From positions 1 to 7,595 of the forward strand of contig JAATEW010000226.1 in assembly GCA_015655535.1 (NCBI GenBank): 7,595 nucleotides of DNA. Direction: 5' to 3'. How positions within the stretch are numbered: the first letter of the stretch is position 1; every line of letters starts with the position of its first letter. The notes below the pieces were generated by a model. That model made no database searches and was not told where the DNA came from. It saw only the letters and a program-made list of their open reading frames with translations. This DNA comes from Hyphomicrobiales bacterium. GTDB taxonomy: Bacteria; Pseudomonadota; Alphaproteobacteria; Rhizobiales; Beijerinckiaceae. The position numbers and the translations under genes are program-made. Positions 5,293-7,595 of the stretch are shown in pieces.

Positions 5293-6048
5293 ATGGCTGA
5301 AGAGAACCAGGGGCAGAAAACATCTGCGCGGACTGCCGTCGTCTTTGGCGTGGGCGCGGCGGCGGGCCTCGGCGCGGCGCTGGCGCGGTGTTTCGCACGC
5401 GAAGGCCTGCGGGTCTTTGTAGCCGGACGGACCGAAGTCAAAGTGAAGACCGTCGCCGACGAGATAGAACGGGCAGGTGGCAAGGCGGAGGCGCGCGTTG
5501 CCGACGTCGCGCGCGAGAAAGAGGTGATCGCCTTGCTCGATGAAGCCAGCCACAATGCGAGCCTCGATCTCGTCGCCTACAATGTCGGTAATAATTTAGC
5601 CGCGCCGCTGCTGGAGCTCACGCCGGACAGTTTCGAAACGCTCTGGCGGCAGAACGCGCTTGGCGGATTTCTTGTCGGGCGCGAGGCCGCGCGGCGCATG
5701 CTGCCGCAAGGGCATGGCACGATTCTCTTCACCGGTGCGACGGCCTCGCTGAAAGCGCGGCCGCCTTTCACGGGCTTCGCCTCCGCCAAGGCGGCCTTGC
5801 GTGCTTTGGCGCAAGGCATGGCGCGCGAATTCGGACCGCAAGGGATTCATGTCGCGCATGTCGTCATCGACGGTGTGATCGAGGGAGATTACGCCAGAAG
5901 CCGCTTTCCCGATTTCGTCAAAGCCAAGGGCGAAGACGGTTTGCTGAAGCCCGACGAGATCGCCGACGTCTATTGGGCTCTGCACACACAGCCCAAAAGT
6001 ACTTGGACCCATGAATTGGATTTGCGTCCGTTCAAGGAGACGTTCTGA
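5293..6048 (+). CDS. Short-chain dehydrogenase/reductase family protein with Phe in place of catalytic Tyr (SDR_c10-like)
   Basis: The 251-residue protein has the Rossmann fold of classical SDRs. AVVFGVGAAAGLGAALA (15-31) is the nucleotide-binding glycine motif in a slightly altered form (GVGAAAGLG). AGRTEVK lies at the cofactor-selecting strand, with Arg suggesting NADPH, and YNVGNN (96-101) replaces the NNAG motif. The active-site segment is FTGFASAKAALRALAQ: K166 is kept, but the Tyr four residues earlier is F162, and the usual catalytic Ser site aligns with A149. This matches a known SDR subgroup (cd05373, SDR_c10), which has Phe instead of Tyr and an imperfect glycine motif. IHVAHVVIDGVIEGDYAR in the C-terminal part fits the same group. 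Either the chemistry differs or the protein binds ligand without classical hydride transfer. The gene is followed after 32 bases by the YdhR-like gene. Confidence 0.88.
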   Translation: MAEENQGQKTSARTAVVFGVGAAAGLGAALARCFAREGLRVFVAGRTEVKVKTVADEIERAGGKAEARVADVAREKEVIALLDEASHNASLDLVAYNVGNNLAAPLLELTPDSFETLWRQNALGGFLVGREAARRMLPQGHGTILFTGATASLKARPPFTGFASAKAALRALAQGMAREFGPQGIHVAHVVIDGVIEGDYARSRFPDFVKAKGEDGLLKPDEIADVYWALHTQPKSTWTHELDLRPFKETF

Positions 6049-6080
6049 AACCGCATCATTTCCAAGCAAAGGAGAATGAC

Positions 6081-6413
6081 ATGAGCATCAGCAAGACCTT
6101 CCTTTACGCCGAGATCCAGGTTGCGATCCCCTTTGGCGAGATCGATTGGCGTGCGATCAATACGGCGATGCAAAAGGAGCCGGGCCTCAAAAGCAAGACA
6201 TGGCTCTCGGGCGTCAACACCAATACGATCGGCGGGTTTTACGAATTTGACTCGCTCGAAAACGCCAAGGCCTATGCCACCGGCTTTCTCGCCGCTGCGG
6301 CGAAGCAGCTTGGCGGCAGCCTCACGGTGAAGCTCTTCAACGGCGACATCACGGCTGATGCCAATCGCGGGATGGATTCGCCCTTCTATGCCAAGGATGC
6401 TGTCCTGGCTTGA
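6081..6413 (+). CDS. YdhR-like putative monooxygenase, small alpha/beta-barrel protein
   Basis: The 110-residue product resembles E. coli YdhR, a dimeric ferredoxin-like alpha+beta-barrel protein annotated as a putative monooxygenase and related in fold to cofactor-free antibiotic-biosynthesis monooxygenases. Matching parts are KEPGLKSKTWLSGVNTNTIG (32-51, compare EPGF..KVWTE in YdhR), GGFYEFDSLENAKAYATGFL (51-70, compare GGIYLF...SALAYL) and LTVKLFNGDIT. No signal peptide or cofactor-binding cysteines are seen, so it is cytosolic. The reaction of YdhR itself is not firmly known. It has an excellent ribosome site (AAGGAG, GGAG at 6071-6074, 6 bases before the ATG) and lies 32 bases after the SDR gene, so the two are probably cotranscribed. 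Its stop lies 11 bases from the stop of the convergent protease gene. Confidence 0.85.
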   Translation: MSISKTFLYAEIQVAIPFGEIDWRAINTAMQKEPGLKSKTWLSGVNTNTIGGFYEFDSLENAKAYATGFLAAAAKQLGGSLTVKLFNGDITADANRGMDSPFYAKDAVLA

Positions 6414-6424
6414 AACCTTGACAC

Positions 6425-6982
6425 CTATTGTTCGAGCCGCATTTTGCCGTCGGAGGCCCCGAAATGGCGGAGCTTGCTCAGGAAGCTCATTCCGAGCAGG
6501 CTCCTGGCCGAGGCACCCGGCGCCATGATGATCGCTTCGACGTCATGCACTTCGACCATGCCGACGCGCACATGTTTCAGCCACGTATGCGCCGCGGTCG
6601 AAAGGCCGTTGGCCGTCTGAATGCGAAGCGTGAAATCGGAAGGAGAGGGCCGCAGCCCGATCTCATCGGCGTCTTCGCTTCTGAGCGCCACGAGATCCGC
6701 GCCCGTATCGATGAGCATATGAAACTCGCGTCCGTCGATCTCGACAGGCGTCACATAATGGCCGGTGCGATCCCCTTCGACGATCTGGGTCGTTGGCGCG
6801 AAGGTGGCTGGCGCGAGGGCGGCTGGCGCTTGTGCCGGCGTCGCGGCATAGCTGTGGAGTGTGGCAGGGGCGACCGGGACGGGCTTGGCTTGCGGCGCGA
6901 TGAGGCCATGTTTCGAGACATAGCCTACGGTCACGACCGCCAGCAGAATGGCGACGGGGTAAATGCCTAGAAAACGCAGCAT
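6425..6982 (-). CDS. Membrane-anchored retropepsin-like aspartic protease (clan AA, TIGR02281-like)
   Basis: The 185-residue protein starts MLRFLGIYPVAILLAVVTVG, one N-terminal membrane helix at about residues 5-23, followed by an Ala/Pro-rich linker (about 28-66). It then has a single retropepsin domain with the catalytic motif LIDTGADLVAL (D92-T-G-A95), TANG at 123-126, and the closing LLGMSFLSKL at 162-171. A single DTGA motif means it must work as a homodimer, as in viral retropepsins. The helix most likely anchors the domain on the periplasmic side. The start at 6982 is chosen because it gives a proper membrane signal-anchor; in-frame ATGs at 7087 and 7132 add a charged extension that would bury it. 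Its substrate is unknown. Three degenerate 15-bp direct repeats (6794-6838) encode part of the linker. It lies on the same strand as the upstream cytochrome gene, 127 bases away. Confidence 0.85.
   Translation of the reverse strand: MLRFLGIYPVAILLAVVTVGYVSKHGLIAPQAKPVPVAPATLHSYAATPAQAPAALAPATFAPTTQIVEGDRTGHYVTPVEIDGREFHMLIDTGADLVALRSEDADEIGLRPSPSDFTLRIQTANGLSTAAHTWLKHVRVGMVEVHDVEAIIMAPGASARSLLGMSFLSKLRHFGASDGKMRLEQ
6794..6838. repeat. Three degenerate 15-bp direct repeats inside the protease gene
   Basis: Units tggcgcgaaggtggc (6794-6808), tggcgcgagggcggc (6809-6823) and the weaker tggcgcttgtgccgg (6824-6838) encode the ALAP/ATFAP-type Ala-Pro spacer between the membrane helix and the protease domain. 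Slippage in this stretch would only change linker length, since 15 bp keeps the frame. Confidence 0.55.
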
Positions 6983-7109
6983 GGCCGGTCCCGGTATCTT
7001 CTGATGCGGGACGACGCTAGCCGGTCTTTCTGATTTTCCTCTTAAGTGGAAGCGATCAAATTCGTAAACGAAGGGTGACGTTTGCATTTTCCTGCGAGGC
7101 AGGCACCTG

Positions 7110-7586
7110 TCACGGCTGCGGCGCTTCGGCAAGCCGGTAGGTCTGATGGCAGGAGACGCACGTCTTCATCGTGTCGGCGAGGATCGCAAGCTGCTTTTCC
7201 TTCGAGGCGCCGTTTTTCGCGGCATCGGCCAAGGCGTCGAAGCCGCGGCCGACCTCGCCGCCCATCTGTTTCCAGGCCGGCGTTTCCTTAAAGTGCATCG
7301 AGGCCGGATAGGCGGGATCGCCCGGATTGCGGCGCATGCCCTGCGCGGCCTTGGCCGCGGCCTCGATGACATCTTCTATATGATCGGTGGCGAGGCCTTC
7401 GTTGATCGTCTGGATCGATTCAAACAAGAGGCGCATCTCTTCGAGAATATAGGCTCTTTCGAGTTTCGTGCGGGGCGCGGGCTGGCGGTAGTCGATGACC
7501 GTGCTGTCCGGCGCGGTGGGCTCGGCGAATGTGCAGGGCGAAGCCAACAGCAGAGCCGCGGCCGTGAAAAGACGCACAGACTTCAT
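7110..7586 (-). CDS. Secreted cytochrome c'-like (class II c-type) haem protein
   Basis: The 158-residue precursor begins with a typical signal peptide, MKSVRLFTAAALLLASPCTFA, probably cleaved after residue 21, giving a periplasmic protein. The only haem-binding motif is C143-V-S-C-H147, near the C-terminus (KTCVSCHQTYRLAEA). This C-terminal CxxCH after a long helical region is the hallmark of cytochrome c' and related class II c-type cytochromes, which are four-helix bundles. The rest is predicted mainly helical (ERAYILEEMRLLFESIQTIN and later VGRGFDALADAAKNGASKEK). Cytochrome c' proteins bind NO or act in electron transfer; which applies here is unclear. The sequence around the haem keeps the basic residue R151 four positions after the His. 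Only 9 bases upstream of the ATG are in the window, so its promoter is not visible. The protease gene follows on the same strand. Confidence 0.85.
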   Translation of the reverse strand: MKSVRLFTAAALLLASPCTFAEPTAPDSTVIDYRQPAPRTKLERAYILEEMRLLFESIQTINEGLATDHIEDVIEAAAKAAQGMRRNPGDPAYPASMHFKETPAWKQMGGEVGRGFDALADAAKNGASKEKQLAILADTMKTCVSCHQTYRLAEAPQP

Positions 7587-7595
7587 GATTGCTTC

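Noticed and set aside
4541..5398. Long minus-strand open frame of about 285 codons
   Set aside because: It is antisense to the DUF938 gene and the start of the SDR gene, both with full family signatures. Its composition is Arg/Pro-rich with no motif.
6428..6970. Plus-strand frame of about 180 codons
   Set aside because: Antisense to the retropepsin-like protease with its DTGA motif; no domain recognised.

Overview
The window comes from a GC-rich bacterial chromosome, most likely an alphaproteobacterium of the order Hyphomicrobiales, perhaps Beijerinckiaceae-like. I infer this from codon use, from the short palindromic intergenic repeats, and from the overall look of the proteins. No rRNA, tRNA, insertion sequence, CRISPR array or phage gene is visible.

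Left part (1-2050). A membrane glycosyltransferase-like gene runs off the left edge on the minus strand. After a gene-poor stretch come four small plus-strand genes: a 41-residue single-span membrane peptide, a 79-residue conserved-looking hypothetical protein, and two short precursor peptides (65 and 60 residues). Both precursors carry a bacteriocin-type double-glycine leader (ELSLDQIELVSGG and ELTAEEVKLVSGG). Their leaders resemble each other and their cores do not, which is the usual pattern for exported, protease-matured peptides. A composite palindromic repeat separates the two precursor genes. This pair is the most novel-looking content. No dedicated C39-peptidase/ABC exporter or proven immunity gene lies in the window.

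Middle (2050-3430). A minus-strand fumarylpyruvate/fumarylacetoacetate hydrolase-family enzyme lies divergent to an orphan Rieske ferredoxin that closely resembles the C component of toluene-type di-iron monooxygenases. No hydroxylase genes are nearby. An AT-rich promoter region with a perfect 14-bp palindrome follows.

Right-centre (3427-6413). Four plus-strand genes follow in close order: a MetX-like alpha/beta hydrolase, a DUF938 SAM-methyltransferase-like protein, a short-chain dehydrogenase whose catalytic Tyr is replaced by Phe, and a YdhR-like small putative monooxygenase. They look like one or two transcription units for oxidative or small-molecule metabolism; the substrate cannot be read from sequence.

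Right end (6425-7595). Two minus-strand genes point back toward the centre: a membrane-anchored retropepsin-like aspartic protease and a secreted cytochrome c'-like haem protein.
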